From Micromonospora chaiyaphumensis (GTDB taxonomy: Bacteria; Actinomycetota; Actinomycetes; Mycobacteriales; Micromonosporaceae): a stretch of 64,000 nucleotides of DNA. The stretch spans positions 398,057 through 462,056 of the forward strand of contig NZ_FMCS01000006.1 in assembly GCF_900091435.1 (NCBI RefSeq), given 5' to 3'. Position 1 is the stretch's first letter. The number at the start of each line of letters is the position of its first letter. Both the position numbers and the translations under genes were made by a program. A model generated the notes under the pieces. It searched no databases, had not been told where the DNA came from, and worked only from the letters and a program-made list of their open reading frames with translations. This document shows positions 41,450 to 50,418 of the stretch, in pieces.

Positions 41450-42655
41450 TCACCGGGCCCGACGGGCCAGGTGCTCCTCCACGGCGGGCAGCAGCCAGGT
41501 GTCGACGTGCCCCAGTCGCGCACCCGCCTCCGCCTGCCGGTCCCGCAGATAGCGTGCCGCCAGTTCCACCAGGTAGAGCACGGCGACCAGGTCGGCGCCC
41601 CGGCCGGCGGAGTCGAACGGCGCCAGGCTCCGGTCCGCGCCGGTGATCAGCGCCCGCGCGGCCTCGGTCGGCTCCACCCCGTCGTTGCCGATCGCGGTCT
41701 GCACCGCCCGGTGCAGCGCGTCATAGCCGACCGGCACGTCCGCCTCGAACCGCTCCCAGTCCCAGACCAGCACCCGGCCGTCGGCCAGCGCGGCGCTGTT
41801 GCCGCCGTTCCAGTCACCGTGCCAGGCGCCGAACGCCACCGTCGGGTCCAGGTCCGCGACAGTCTTGAGCACCGTGCGCAGCCGCCCGGCCTCCGGGCGT
41901 GCGCCGAGCGCGTCCACCGCGTCGGCCAGCCGGGCCGCGTGGTCACTTCCGGCCCAGGACCGCCGGCGTACGCCCAGACAGCCGGCGACCGCCACCATGG
42001 CCGCCCGCTCGGCCGCCTCGGCGGCGGTCGGGGTGGCCCGGGGCAGCCGCACCGGCAGCGCCTCCTGCACCAGCAGCGCGTGCCCGTGCCAGTCGCCGTG
42101 GTGGCGTACCCCGGCCACGGCGACCGGGCCGAGCGGCAGGTCGGCGAGCCGGCGCAGCGCGGCGGCCTCCGCGTCGACCAGCGCGCGGGTCAGCGGGTCG
42201 ACGCCGAGCTTCGCGTACCCGAGGGCCCGGCCGTCCGGGGCGAGCAGTTGCAGCACCGGCTTGCGGTTCGCCCGGGCCGGCCCGATGTGCAGGCTGACCA
42301 GCGTCGGCTCGCCCAGCACCTCGGCCAGGTACGCGTCCAGGCCACCGCCCGTCACCACCAGCCGGTCGCGGAACACCACCGGCCCCAGCCCGAGCCGGAA
42401 CGCGGTGGCCAGACCCTGCCGGACCAGCTTCGCCTTGCGGCCGACCGCCTCGGTGGAGTGCCGGACGGCGCTCGCCGCGGCGCGGCCGGAGCCGGTCGGC
42501 ACCAGCAGCCGGGGGCGGGACGCCGAGGGCACCACCACCCAGCCGGCACCGCCCCGGCGCAGGGCGGGTTCCGCCGGCTCAGGCCAGATCAACCCGGCCA
42601 GCTCACCGAGGTAGGCGGAGCGGCCGTCGCCGTCCGGAGGTACGCGGAACACCAT
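41450..42655 (-). CDS. Phosphotransferase (APH/choline kinase-like) in the polysaccharide operon
   Basis: A 401-residue protein with a kinase-like fold in its C-terminal half: the catalytic loop AWHGDWNGGNSAAL and metal motif VLVWDWERFE. An N-terminal domain (about 1-130) is of unknown type. Such enzymes phosphorylate small molecules including sugars, choline or antibiotics. In this setting, phosphorylation of a sugar or polyol linked to the glycan is the most natural guess. The start ATG overlaps the ligase stop (TGATG). I see no evidence for an antibiotic-resistance role. Confidence 0.75.
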   Translation of the reverse strand: MVFRVPPDGDGRSAYLGELAGLIWPEPAEPALRRGGAGWVVVPSASRPRLLVPTGSGRAAASAVRHSTEAVGRKAKLVRQGLATAFRLGLGPVVFRDRLVVTGGGLDAYLAEVLGEPTLVSLHIGPARANRKPVLQLLAPDGRALGYAKLGVDPLTRALVDAEAAALRRLADLPLGPVAVAGVRHHGDWHGHALLVQEALPVRLPRATPTAAEAAERAAMVAVAGCLGVRRRSWAGSDHAARLADAVDALGARPEAGRLRTVLKTVADLDPTVAFGAWHGDWNGGNSAALADGRVLVWDWERFEADVPVGYDALHRAVQTAIGNDGVEPTEAARALITGADRSLAPFDSAGRGADLVAVLYLVELAARYLRDRQAEAGARLGHVDTWLLPAVEEHLARRAR

Positions 42656-44142
42656 CAGTTGTTACCGGCTGCTTCCAGTCGGGCCCGCAGCCCGGCCACG
42701 GTGCCCCGCGGTGGCGCCGGCGCGAGCGCCCGGCGGAGCCGGTCGTTGCGGGCGAGCAGGGCGACCGAGATCAGACCGTAGGCGAGGGTGGCTTCCAGTG
42801 CCCCGTAGGTGAACTGGAAGAAGAGCATGAGGATGAGCACGAGACTGCCGGCGATCCCGATGGCGCTGTGGTCGCGCCGGTAGCGCCAGAGGCAGAAGAG
42901 GAAGAAGCCGTTGTAGGCGATCGCGCCGACGTAGCCCTGGCCGACCAGCAGCGCCCAGAGCTGGCCGTTGCTGCCCAGCTCCCGGTTGCCGCACTGCTTG
43001 CAGTCGTCGGACTTGCCGATGGCGATCGACCGGTTGCTGCCGATCAGCGCCCGGTTGCCGCCGTAGCCGAGGATCGGTGAGTGGTTGGCCGCGGTGACCG
43101 CGCCCTCGGAGAGGGTGGTGCGGATGTCGTCGCTGTGCCCGTTCTGCAGTCGCTCGTCGAAGGTGCGGCCCAGTGGTGTGGCGACGATCAGCACCCCGAT
43201 CAGCCCGACCGCCAGAGCGAGCCCGCCGAGCACCACCATCCGGCCGCGCAGGGCGAGCCGGACGGCCACGTAGACCGCGGAGATGCCCAGACCGATCCAG
43301 AGGCCGCGATTGAGCGAGTAGATGATCGGGAAGATCGCGGCCAGCGCGATCGCCACGCCGGCCAGCCGGCGCAGCGGCTTGCCCAGCACCACCCAGCCGA
43401 CGATCAGCCAGATGAGCAGGATCGCCGTGTTCTCGCCCCACGAGTTCGTGTAGGTGAACGGCGCGGACGGCCGGGGCGAGCTGGCCTCGCCCTCGAGCAC
43501 CTGCTGGACCTGGGCGAACTTGACGTCCATGAGCGAGGCGACGAAGGGCTGGCTGGCGATCGAGTGCGGCAGGATGAACCGCAGCGGCGCGACGAAGCCG
43601 AGGGTCGGGAAGAGCGAGCCGAGCCAGCCGCCGATCACCACGACCACGCCCATGAACCCGAAGAGCCGGACGATCCGGCGCCGCGACAGCTCCCGCTCGC
43701 CGAGGTTGTAGACGTAGAGCATGACCACGGTCATGCTGACGAAGTTGGCCAGCCGGATGGCCCAGCCGATGTACCGGCCGCCGCCGCCCGGCGGCAGCGT
43801 GTTCGGTGCGGTGAGGCCGAGCATCGCGGCGGAGAGCACCAGCCAGAGCAGCAGGACCAGCCAGATCCCGAAGCCCGGTGGCACCCGGACCGGGCCCCGG
43901 CGGACCATCTGCACGAGCATCGGCACCGCGAAGATGACGAAGACGAAGCTGGACACCCCGAGCGCCCACCACAGCGGGTAGAGCACGAAGAGCGCGATCA
44001 GCGGCCACGCCGTGGGCAACCGCAGTGACCAGCCCTTCGGCCGCACCACGGCCGGCGCGAGCCGGGCCCCGGCGGGCGGCGGGACCGCCGCGTCGACCGG
44101 GGCCGACCCGCGCGCCGGGCGGGGCGGGGTGACGGTGCTCAT
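42655..44142 (-). CDS. O-antigen ligase/polymerase (Wzy or WaaL-like)
   Basis: A 495-residue membrane protein with about 12 transmembrane helices and one large extracytoplasmic loop (about 315-395) containing HSPILGYGGNRALIGSN. The SLNRGLWIGLG segment matches the Wzy_C/O-antigen ligase family. It polymerises or ligates lipid-linked oligosaccharides on the outer face. Two close Cys in GKSDDCKQCGNREL lie in the same loop and may pair. The ATG at 44142 overlaps the DUF3048 gene stop by 4 bases. Confidence 0.88.
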   Translation of the reverse strand: MSTVTPPRPARGSAPVDAAVPPPAGARLAPAVVRPKGWSLRLPTAWPLIALFVLYPLWWALGVSSFVFVIFAVPMLVQMVRRGPVRVPPGFGIWLVLLLWLVLSAAMLGLTAPNTLPPGGGGRYIGWAIRLANFVSMTVVMLYVYNLGERELSRRRIVRLFGFMGVVVVIGGWLGSLFPTLGFVAPLRFILPHSIASQPFVASLMDVKFAQVQQVLEGEASSPRPSAPFTYTNSWGENTAILLIWLIVGWVVLGKPLRRLAGVAIALAAIFPIIYSLNRGLWIGLGISAVYVAVRLALRGRMVVLGGLALAVGLIGVLIVATPLGRTFDERLQNGHSDDIRTTLSEGAVTAANHSPILGYGGNRALIGSNRSIAIGKSDDCKQCGNRELGSNGQLWALLVGQGYVGAIAYNGFFLFCLWRYRRDHSAIGIAGSLVLILMLFFQFTYGALEATLAYGLISVALLARNDRLRRALAPAPPRGTVAGLRARLEAAGNN

Positions 44143-45140
44143 TTCACGCTGACCTTGGCGGTGGTCGGCGCGTAGATCACCCAGGCGTTGCCCGGCTGCG
44201 GGTGCAGGAGGTCGCCGCCGGTGTCGGCGAGGGTGCAGACCATGCCCAGGCCCGGCTTCCGCCACCGGCCCTTCGCGCTGGACGGCCCGGAGACCGCGAC
44301 CACCGCGCCCTCGCCGAAGACGTTCGCCGACGGGAGTGACCGCGGCGACGGGTTCCGGACGTCGAGCGTCCGGTATTCCATGGTCAGCACGATCACCGAG
44401 GCGGCGGTCACCGTGGCGGTGCCGACCTTGCCAACCCAATGCGACTTCTGCTGGTCGTACCGCCAGACCATGGGCGGGCCGCCGGAGACGGCGATCGACA
44501 GTTCGGTGGCCGGGACGAGGTCCCGCGCGGCCAGCGCGGCGCCGTCAGTGGCGTGGTCGAGGGGCGGCGTCGGCGGTTGGCCACCCTTCGGCGCGGCCTT
44601 GAGCAGCGCGGCCGTCGAGGTGTAGCCGTCGTCGATGGCGTCGCCGTCGTCCGGGGTGACCCCGGCCAGCCCGGACTTCTCGAACTGGCTGAGGAAGCCG
44701 GTGGGGCCGCCGGCGTAGCCGACGACCGGGCGCAGCACGGCGACCGACCGGATGTCGACCGGGCGGATCTCGGTGACCGGGCCGACCTTGGCGGCGTCGC
44801 GGGAGTGGAACACCGCGGTCAGGTGCAGCGTGTCCGACTCGGCGAACTCGGCGTAGACAAGATCGGCCGCGTCCAGCCCGGCGGGCGTCGTCGAGGAACT
44901 CACCCGCAGCGGCACGGCGACCGCCTGGCGGCCGGCCAGCGGCGCCGCGCTCACCGGCGCGCCGGTCAGCGGGCCGGCCGGCAGGCTCGGGGTCGGGCTC
45001 GGCGGGGGCGTCGCCGGGGCGGTGCCCGGGTCGACCACGTCGACGCTGCCCGCCTCGGGCTGGGGCTCACTGCAGGCCGTGCCGAAGCCGACCACGAGGG
45101 CCGGGGCGAGGGCGGCGCGGAGCATCTGCCGACGGTTCAC
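44139..45140 (-). CDS. DUF3048 (YerB-like) lipoprotein
   Basis: A 333-residue exported protein. A twin-arginine-like start (MNRRQMLRA) leads into a hydrophobic segment and a lipobox GTAC, then a Pro/Ser/Thr linker and a DUF3048 domain: GLDAADLVYAEFAESDTLHLTAVFHS, GPVTEIRPVDIRSVAVLRPVVGYAGG, and QPGNAWVIYAP at the end. The GPVTSARP-like motif is typical of YerB. The domain has no established activity that I know of; its place in an operon with a co-polymerase and ligase suggests a wall or glycan role. Coupled by overlaps on both sides. Confidence 0.88.
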   Translation of the reverse strand: MNRRQMLRAALAPALVVGFGTACSEPQPEAGSVDVVDPGTAPATPPPSPTPSLPAGPLTGAPVSAAPLAGRQAVAVPLRVSSSTTPAGLDAADLVYAEFAESDTLHLTAVFHSRDAAKVGPVTEIRPVDIRSVAVLRPVVGYAGGPTGFLSQFEKSGLAGVTPDDGDAIDDGYTSTAALLKAAPKGGQPPTPPLDHATDGAALAARDLVPATELSIAVSGGPPMVWRYDQQKSHWVGKVGTATVTAASVIVLTMEYRTLDVRNPSPRSLPSANVFGEGAVVAVSGPSSAKGRWRKPGLGMVCTLADTGGDLLHPQPGNAWVIYAPTTAKVSVK

Positions 45141-46924
45141 CCCAGGTCCTCGCCGGAGTCGAGGGCGTAGCTGCGGCCGTCGCCGTCGCCCCGGGACCGG
45201 TAGGTGCCACCGCTGCCGTTGACCGGCAGCGGCTTGCCCGGCGCCGGCGGCTTGACCGACGCCTTGCCCGGCGTGGGCGGCTTGGCCGACCCGCCGGAGG
45301 CGCCGGACGCGGACGGGTGCATCCGGGGCAGCACCATCGTGGACTCGGCGGACGGGCCGGGGCTCGGCCGGGGCTTCGGCCGGTTGGCCGGGGCCGCCGG
45401 GCGGGCGGCGGCGGGGCCCGGAGCGGGCAGGCGCGGGGCCAGCACGGCGCCGATCACCGGGGCGTTGACCTGCTCGAACTGCTGGAGCGCCGCGGTGATC
45501 TCACCGCTGCGGGTCCGCCCGGTCTCGGCCACGACGATCACCGCGTCGACGTGCCGGCCCAGTGCCTGGGCCTCCACGGCGAGGGTCGGCTGGGCGGTCT
45601 CGATGATGACGTGGTCGAAGCGCGCGGACAGCTCGTGCAGGATCTCCAGCAGGCCGGAGACCGGCAGCTCGACCTCGGCGTCCAGGTCGCCCGGGACGAG
45701 CACCCGGAGCTGGCCGAGGCCTGGCAGCGGGGCCAGCGCCTTCAGCGCCGGCACGTCCCGGCGGAGCACCGAGGCGAGGCTGTGCCGCCCCTCGGCCACC
45801 CCGGTGATGCCGCTCAGTGCCGAGTCCGGCTTGGTGGTGATCAGGGCGACCTGCTGGCCGGTGCGGGCGTACGCGGCGGCCAGGTTGGCCGCGACGAACC
45901 CGGCGGCGTTGCCGGCCGAGCCGTCGCAGAGCAGCAGCTGGCGGCCACGGCCGGCCTGCACCGGCTCGGGCACCGCGGAGAGCAGCACGTTGCGCAGGCG
46001 GCCCAGCTCGCGGGAGATCTTGTGGGTGGCCGGCAGCACCGCCAGCGACGGGGTGCGCGCGGGCAGCTCCAGCAGCAGCGGCAGGCCGACCCGGTCGGCG
46101 ATGTCGCGCCCGCGGCGGATGCGGGTGTCGAGCCGGTCCAGCACCAGCGCCAGGACGATGCCGAGCAGCAGGCCGGCGCCCATGCCGCTGGCCAGGTTCA
46201 AGGTGCGGTTCGGCGAGCTGGGGCTCTCCGGCAGCCGGGCGTCCGAGATGATCTCGCCGGGGTCGCTCTCGGTGGAGAGCAGCGGGCTGAGCCGGTTGTT
46301 CAGCGAGGTGAGCTGATTGGTCAGCACGTTCCGGTCGGCCTCGGCACGCTCCCGCTCGGGGCTGTTGGCCGGCGCCGCGGCGATCCGCCCGGCGACCGCG
46401 CTGAGCTGCTTGTTCACCTCGCTGATCTGCTGCTTCAGCGCGGTGGTCTCGTTCTCCAGCGCCTTCTGCGCGGTCGCCTTGCGCAGATCGAGGTACGCCT
46501 GCGCGAAGGCGTGCGACCCGGACTGCGCCTGGGCGGGGCTGTCCGCCTCGTAGGCCACCTGGAGGATCTGGCTGTTCGGCGGGACGGTGACCGTCACCGA
46601 CTTCACCAGCTGGTCGGCCCCGGTGCCGACCTTCATGAGGCCCTTGGCCCGCTCGGCCACGACCAGCGAACGGACCACCTGCGCCTCGGTGTCGAGGTTC
46701 ACCTTGGCGTTCGGGTTGCTCTCCGCGCCGGCGCTGAGCGGGCGGACCAGCAGCGAGGTGTTCGACGTGTAGCGCGCGTGCTGCAGCTGGCTCACCGCCA
46801 GGCCGCCGGCCAGGCCGAGGACCGCGGCGAGGAGCAGGATCCACCAACGGCGGCGCAGCCAGCCCAGGTAGGCCATGAGGGCAAGACCGTCGGAGTCGCT
46901 CTCGGCCAAATGGGGTGAGGGCAT
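45137..46924 (-). CDS. Wzc-like polysaccharide co-polymerase with degenerate ATPase
   Basis: A 595-residue protein. It has two transmembrane helices (about 29-47 and 247-264) flanking an extracytoplasmic Wzz domain with a coiled coil (about 150-215), then a cytoplasmic Wzc/CapB-type domain. The Walker A region reads LLCDGSAGNAAGF (331-343), lacking the G-K-S/T signature, and the Walker B region IIETAQPTL lacks the usual D-P-P. So it is probably not an active tyrosine kinase but a chain-length scaffold. The C-terminus (from about 500) is Pro-rich with only two tyrosines near the end. The ATG at 46924 is first in a seven-gene operon. Confidence 0.82.
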   Translation of the reverse strand: MPSPHLAESDSDGLALMAYLGWLRRRWWILLLAAVLGLAGGLAVSQLQHARYTSNTSLLVRPLSAGAESNPNAKVNLDTEAQVVRSLVVAERAKGLMKVGTGADQLVKSVTVTVPPNSQILQVAYEADSPAQAQSGSHAFAQAYLDLRKATAQKALENETTALKQQISEVNKQLSAVAGRIAAAPANSPERERAEADRNVLTNQLTSLNNRLSPLLSTESDPGEIISDARLPESPSSPNRTLNLASGMGAGLLLGIVLALVLDRLDTRIRRGRDIADRVGLPLLLELPARTPSLAVLPATHKISRELGRLRNVLLSAVPEPVQAGRGRQLLLCDGSAGNAAGFVAANLAAAYARTGQQVALITTKPDSALSGITGVAEGRHSLASVLRRDVPALKALAPLPGLGQLRVLVPGDLDAEVELPVSGLLEILHELSARFDHVIIETAQPTLAVEAQALGRHVDAVIVVAETGRTRSGEITAALQQFEQVNAPVIGAVLAPRLPAPGPAAARPAAPANRPKPRPSPGPSAESTMVLPRMHPSASGASGGSAKPPTPGKASVKPPAPGKPLPVNGSGGTYRSRGDGDGRSYALDSGEDLG

Positions 46925-47425
46925 CAGAGTCTGTCGCTCCCTTTCGACCGAGCCGGGCAGTCCACGGCGCAGCTGGACCTGACCGTGACCTTGAGTGTCC
47001 CCGATCCGAACGATGAGGGAAAGTCTGCTCACGTTCCGGTAAGCCTGCCCAGGTGTAGGCAGCCCGCGTAGATATGGCCGATCGGCGCTGGCCATTCGGC
47101 GGGTTTCCCGGTGTCGGGCCCGACCTGCCCCCGGGATCGGCGTCGCCGTCGATCCTCGTGCGGAGCGGTGACGGAATCCTGACACATGACGGCCGGCGCG
47201 GTAGGCCCGGCCCGCCGCGGTGGGCGTACCCCGGCTGACCTCGGTCGTCGCGCGTCCCGCCGGATCCCGTGCAGAGGATTCCCGGGGTGACCCGACCGGT
47301 CGGTGGGGATCCGTCCAACGGCCCCTTCAGTTGTCCACCCCCGCGCCAGTAGGTTGTCATGGCGCGTCCGAGGGTCATTCGCGAAAATCCGGACGCGGTC
47401 GCGGCGTACGGGGAGGAACAATCTG
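46925..47425. other. Divergent intergenic control region of the polysaccharide operons
   Basis: These 501 bases separate the seven-gene minus-strand operon from the four-gene plus-strand operon, so promoters for both must lie here. The stretch 47335-47425 is lower in GC, with a GGGAGG ribosome site at its end. I found no convincing coding frame, no long hairpin and no recognisable riboswitch. Its length suggests room for regulators or long 5' leaders. Confidence 0.5.
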
Positions 47426-47899
47426 GTGAGCGGGTCAATCGACGACTCGGGGCAGGTCCTGCTGGTCGGCTCCAGTGGTGGGCATCTCGCCCAGCTCCTG
47501 GCGCTGGAGCCGTGGTACCGGGAGCGCCGTCGGGCGTGGGTCACCTTCGACACCCCGGACGCCCGGTCGCTGCTCGACGGCGAGGACGTGGTCTGGGCCC
47601 ACCACCCCACCACCCGCAACGTCCGCAACCTGGTCCGCAACGCCTTCCTCGCGCTGAAGGTGATCCGCCGGCGCCGGGTCGACGCCGTGGTCACCACCGG
47701 CGCCGGGGTCGCCCTGCCGTTCGTGGTCGCCGCCCGGCTGCGCCGGATCCCGACGGTCTACATCGAGGTCTACGACCGCATCGACAGCGCGACCCTGACC
47801 GCCCGGCTCTGCCGTCCCTTCCTCTCCGCGATGCTCGTGCAGTGGGAGGAGCAGCGCCGCATGTACCCGGAGGCGACCGTCGTGGGGAACCTGCTGTGA
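47426..47899 (+). CDS. PssD/Alg14-like glycosyltransferase subunit
   Basis: A 157-residue protein of the Alg14/PssD/Cps14F type: VLLVGSSGGHLAQLLAL at the N-terminus (glycine-rich acceptor-side loop), TTGAGVALPFVVAARLRRIPTVYIEVYDRIDS and VQWEEQRRMYPEATVVG. Together with a PssE-type partner it makes one GT-B glycosyltransferase, the first anchoring the second to the membrane. The GTG at 47426 follows GGAGG at 9 bases. The stop overlaps the next gene by 4 bases. Confidence 0.88.
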   Translation: MSGSIDDSGQVLLVGSSGGHLAQLLALEPWYRERRRAWVTFDTPDARSLLDGEDVVWAHHPTTRNVRNLVRNAFLALKVIRRRRVDAVVTTGAGVALPFVVAARLRRIPTVYIEVYDRIDSATLTARLCRPFLSAMLVQWEEQRRMYPEATVVGNLL

Positions 47900-48477
47900 C
47901 CTTCGAACCGCCCCGGCAGCGTGACCGGCGGACCGTCCCCTACGTGCTGGTCGTCGTCGGGACCGACGTGCACCGGTTCGACCGGCTGGTGGGCTGGCTG
48001 GAGCGCTGGCACGCCGACCGGCCGGGCGTCCGGCTCGTCCTCCAGTACGGCCACAGCCGCCCGCCGGCGCTGCCCGAGGCCACCCCGTTCCTCGGCCACG
48101 AGGAGCTCCAGCGGGCGATGGCCGAGGCGACGCTCGTGGTGAGCCACGGCGGCCCGGCCACCATCACCGAGGCCCGGCGCACCGGCCACCTGCCGATCGT
48201 GGTGCCCCGCGACCCGACCCACGACGAGCACGTCGACAACCACCAGCAGCTCTTCTCCCGGCGGCTGGGCGCGGCCGGCATGGTCCGGCTCTGCGAGTCC
48301 GAGGCCGAACTGGTCGCGGCCCTCGACGAGGGGCTGGCCGACCCGGCCCGGTTCGTCCTGGCCGCCGACCCGGGCCGGCCCGATCCGCGCGCCGAGGCGG
48401 TGGCCCGGGTCGGCGCGGTGATCGACGACCTGGTGGCCCGCCGGGTCCGCCAGCGCGCCGGCGGGCGGCGCGGGTGA
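47896..48477 (+). CDS. PssE/Alg13-like glycosyltransferase subunit
   Basis: A 193-residue catalytic half of a split GT28-family enzyme: VLVVVGTDVHRFDRLVGWL, HEELQRAMAEATLVVSHGGPATITEARRTGHLPIVVPR (nucleotide-sugar binding, with the HGGPATI loop) and HDEHVDNHQQLFSRRL. It would combine with the PssD-type protein to transfer a sugar to the lipid-linked acceptor. GTG start overlaps the previous stop by 4 bases and the next gene by 4 bases, so it is co-translated. Confidence 0.88.
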   Translation: MTFEPPRQRDRRTVPYVLVVVGTDVHRFDRLVGWLERWHADRPGVRLVLQYGHSRPPALPEATPFLGHEELQRAMAEATLVVSHGGPATITEARRTGHLPIVVPRDPTHDEHVDNHQQLFSRRLGAAGMVRLCESEAELVAALDEGLADPARFVLAADPGRPDPRAEAVARVGAVIDDLVARRVRQRAGGRRG

Positions 48478-49451
48478 GCGCCGCGGAGTCGGCCGAGCCC
48501 CGCGTCCTCTTCGTCGGCGGCCTCGGCCGCAGCGGCTCGACCCTGCTGGAGCTGCTGCTGGCACAGAGTGCCGACGTGTGCGCGGTCGGTGAGGTGGTGC
48601 ACCTCTGGGAGCGGGCGCTGGGCGCCGACGAGCGGTGCGGCTGCGGCGAACGGTTCACCGCGTGCCCGTTCTGGCAGCGGGTCGGTGAGCACGCGTTCGG
48701 CGGCTGGTCCGCCGTCGACCGGGACGACGTGCTGGCGCTCAAGGACCGGGTCGACCGCACCCGGCACATCCCCCGGCTGGCGAAGAACTCGCTCTCCCCG
48801 GAGCAGCTCGCCGACGTCCGCCGCTACGCCGACCTCTACACCCGCATCTACCGGGCCGCCCTCGCGGCGACCGGCGCCCGGGTGGTGGTCGACTCCAGCA
48901 AGCACGCCTCGCTCGCCTTCGCCCTGCGCTGGGCCGAGGGGCTCGACCTGCGGGTGCTGCACCTGGTCCGGGACAGCCGGGCGGTGGCGTACTCGTGGGG
49001 TAAGCAGGTGCGCCGGCCCGAGGTGGTCGACGGCGAGGACTTCATGCCGACCTTCTCGCCGTTCGAGGTGAGCAAGCTGTGGACCGCGCAGAACGCCGCG
49101 TTCCACCTGCTCGCCGCCCGGGCGCAGGTGCTGCGGCTGCGCTACGAGGACTTCACCGCCGACCCGGCCGGCACGGTCCGCCGGCTGCGCGAGTTCGCCG
49201 GCCTGCCGGACGACCCCGAGGCGCTGCGCATCCTGACGGATCCGCCCGCCTCTCCGTTCCGGGCGCACAGCATCGCGGGCAACCCGCTGCGGTTCAGTGG
49301 TGGGCCGCTGACCGTGCGGCGGGACGAGGCGTGGCGGAGCCGCCTGCCGCGCCGCAGCCGGGCCGTGGTCAGCCTGGCCACGCTCCCCTTCCGAGTCCGC
49401 TACGGCTACCTGGGCCAGCGGGGATCCGACGAGTCCGTGGAGAAAGCATGA
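48474..49451 (+). CDS. Sulfotransferase family protein (third)
   Basis: A 325-residue sulfotransferase. The PAPS loop is FVGGLGRSGSTLLELLLA (about 14-31), and VLHLVRDSRAVAYSWGK is the 3'-phosphate loop. A Cys-rich insert (ERCGCGERFTACPFWQ, about 54-69) is typical of an actinobacterial and cyanobacterial sulfotransferase subgroup. The acceptor is unknown. Translationally coupled to the PssE gene before and the GT2 gene after (4-base overlaps), so it should act in glycan assembly. Confidence 0.88.
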   Translation: MSAAESAEPRVLFVGGLGRSGSTLLELLLAQSADVCAVGEVVHLWERALGADERCGCGERFTACPFWQRVGEHAFGGWSAVDRDDVLALKDRVDRTRHIPRLAKNSLSPEQLADVRRYADLYTRIYRAALAATGARVVVDSSKHASLAFALRWAEGLDLRVLHLVRDSRAVAYSWGKQVRRPEVVDGEDFMPTFSPFEVSKLWTAQNAAFHLLAARAQVLRLRYEDFTADPAGTVRRLREFAGLPDDPEALRILTDPPASPFRAHSIAGNPLRFSGGPLTVRRDEAWRSRLPRRSRAVVSLATLPFRVRYGYLGQRGSDESVEKA

Positions 49452-50362
49452 GTGGGCCGAGCATCTCGGTCGTCGTACCGACGCGGGACCGTCCGGAGCT
49501 GCTGCGCGCGGCGCTCGACGCGATCCTCAGCCAGGCGCACCCCGGCCTCATCGAGGCCATCGTGGTCTACGACCAGTCCGAGCCGGACCGGTCGCTGGAG
49601 ATGGACCGGGGCGACCGGCGGGTCCGGGTCATCACCAACACCCGCAGCCCGGGGCTGGCCGGGGCGCGCAACACCGGCATCGAGGCGGCCACCGGCGACC
49701 TTGTCGCGTTCTGCGACGACGATGACGAGTGGCTGCCGGGCAAGCTCGCCGCCCAGCTCGGCGCGCTCGACGTGCACCCCGACGGGGCGCTGGTCAGCTG
49801 CGGCATCCGGGTCAGCTACGACGACCGCACGGTGGACCGCTCGCTGGACCGGTCGCGGGTGTCGCTGGAGGCGCTGCTCCGCGACCGGCTCACCGAGCTG
49901 CACCCGTCGACCTTCCTGATCCGCCGGGCCGCCCTGCTCGACGCCATCGGGCTCGTCGACGAGCAGATCCCGGGCAGCTACGCGGAGGACTACGAGTTCC
50001 TGCTCCGGGCCGCCCGGTACGCCCCGCTGGTCAACGTGGAGAGCCCGTACGTGCTGGTCCGCTGGCACAAGCGGTCGTACTTCGCGCAGCGCTGGGAGAC
50101 CATCTCGACGGCGTTGCAGTGGCTGCTGCGCCGCTACCCGGAGTTCGCCACGGTGCCGCACGGCGAGGCCCGGGTGGCCGGCCAGATCGCCTTCGCCCAG
50201 GCGGCCATGGGCAACCGGCGGGACGCCGTGCGGTGGGCCCGGCGCACCCTCGCCCGCAACCCGCGGGAGCCGCGCGCCTACCTGGCGCTGGCGGTGGCGA
50301 GCCGCGCCGTGCAGGCCGACCGCGTGCTGCGCACGCTGCACAAGCGTGGCCGGGGCATCTGA
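49448..50362 (+). CDS. Glycosyltransferase family 2 protein
   Basis: A 304-residue GT-A glycosyltransferase. It begins SISVVVPTRDRPELLRAALDA and carries the metal-binding motif FCDDDDEWLPGKL, GARNTGIEAATGDLVAF before it, and EDYEFLLRAARYAP for the acceptor base region. It adds a sugar from a nucleotide donor in the cytoplasm. The C-terminal 70 residues are helical with a possible TPR-like pair. Last gene of the four-gene operon; a perfect terminator follows. Confidence 0.9.
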   Translation: MSGPSISVVVPTRDRPELLRAALDAILSQAHPGLIEAIVVYDQSEPDRSLEMDRGDRRVRVITNTRSPGLAGARNTGIEAATGDLVAFCDDDDEWLPGKLAAQLGALDVHPDGALVSCGIRVSYDDRTVDRSLDRSRVSLEALLRDRLTELHPSTFLIRRAALLDAIGLVDEQIPGSYAEDYEFLLRAARYAPLVNVESPYVLVRWHKRSYFAQRWETISTALQWLLRRYPEFATVPHGEARVAGQIAFAQAAMGNRRDAVRWARRTLARNPREPRAYLALAVASRAVQADRVLRTLHKRGRGI

Positions 50363-50372
50363 GCCGTACGCG

Positions 50373-50404
50373 ACGGGCGGGCGACCAGCCGGTCGCCCGC
50401 CCGT
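50373..50404. terminator. Bidirectional terminator
   Basis: Perfect 14-base arms ACGGGCGGGCGACC (50373-50386) and complement (50391-50404) with a 4-base loop and TTT after it lie 11 bases past the GT2 stop and 15 bases before the stop of the convergent GH26-like gene. It can stop transcription from both sides. Confidence 0.85.
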
Positions 50405-50418
50405 TTCCGTGCGCGGGG

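Noticed and set aside
46925..47425. Short coding frames inside the 501-base divergent region
   Set aside because: None has actinobacterial third-position bias or a ribosome site, apart from the real start at 47426.
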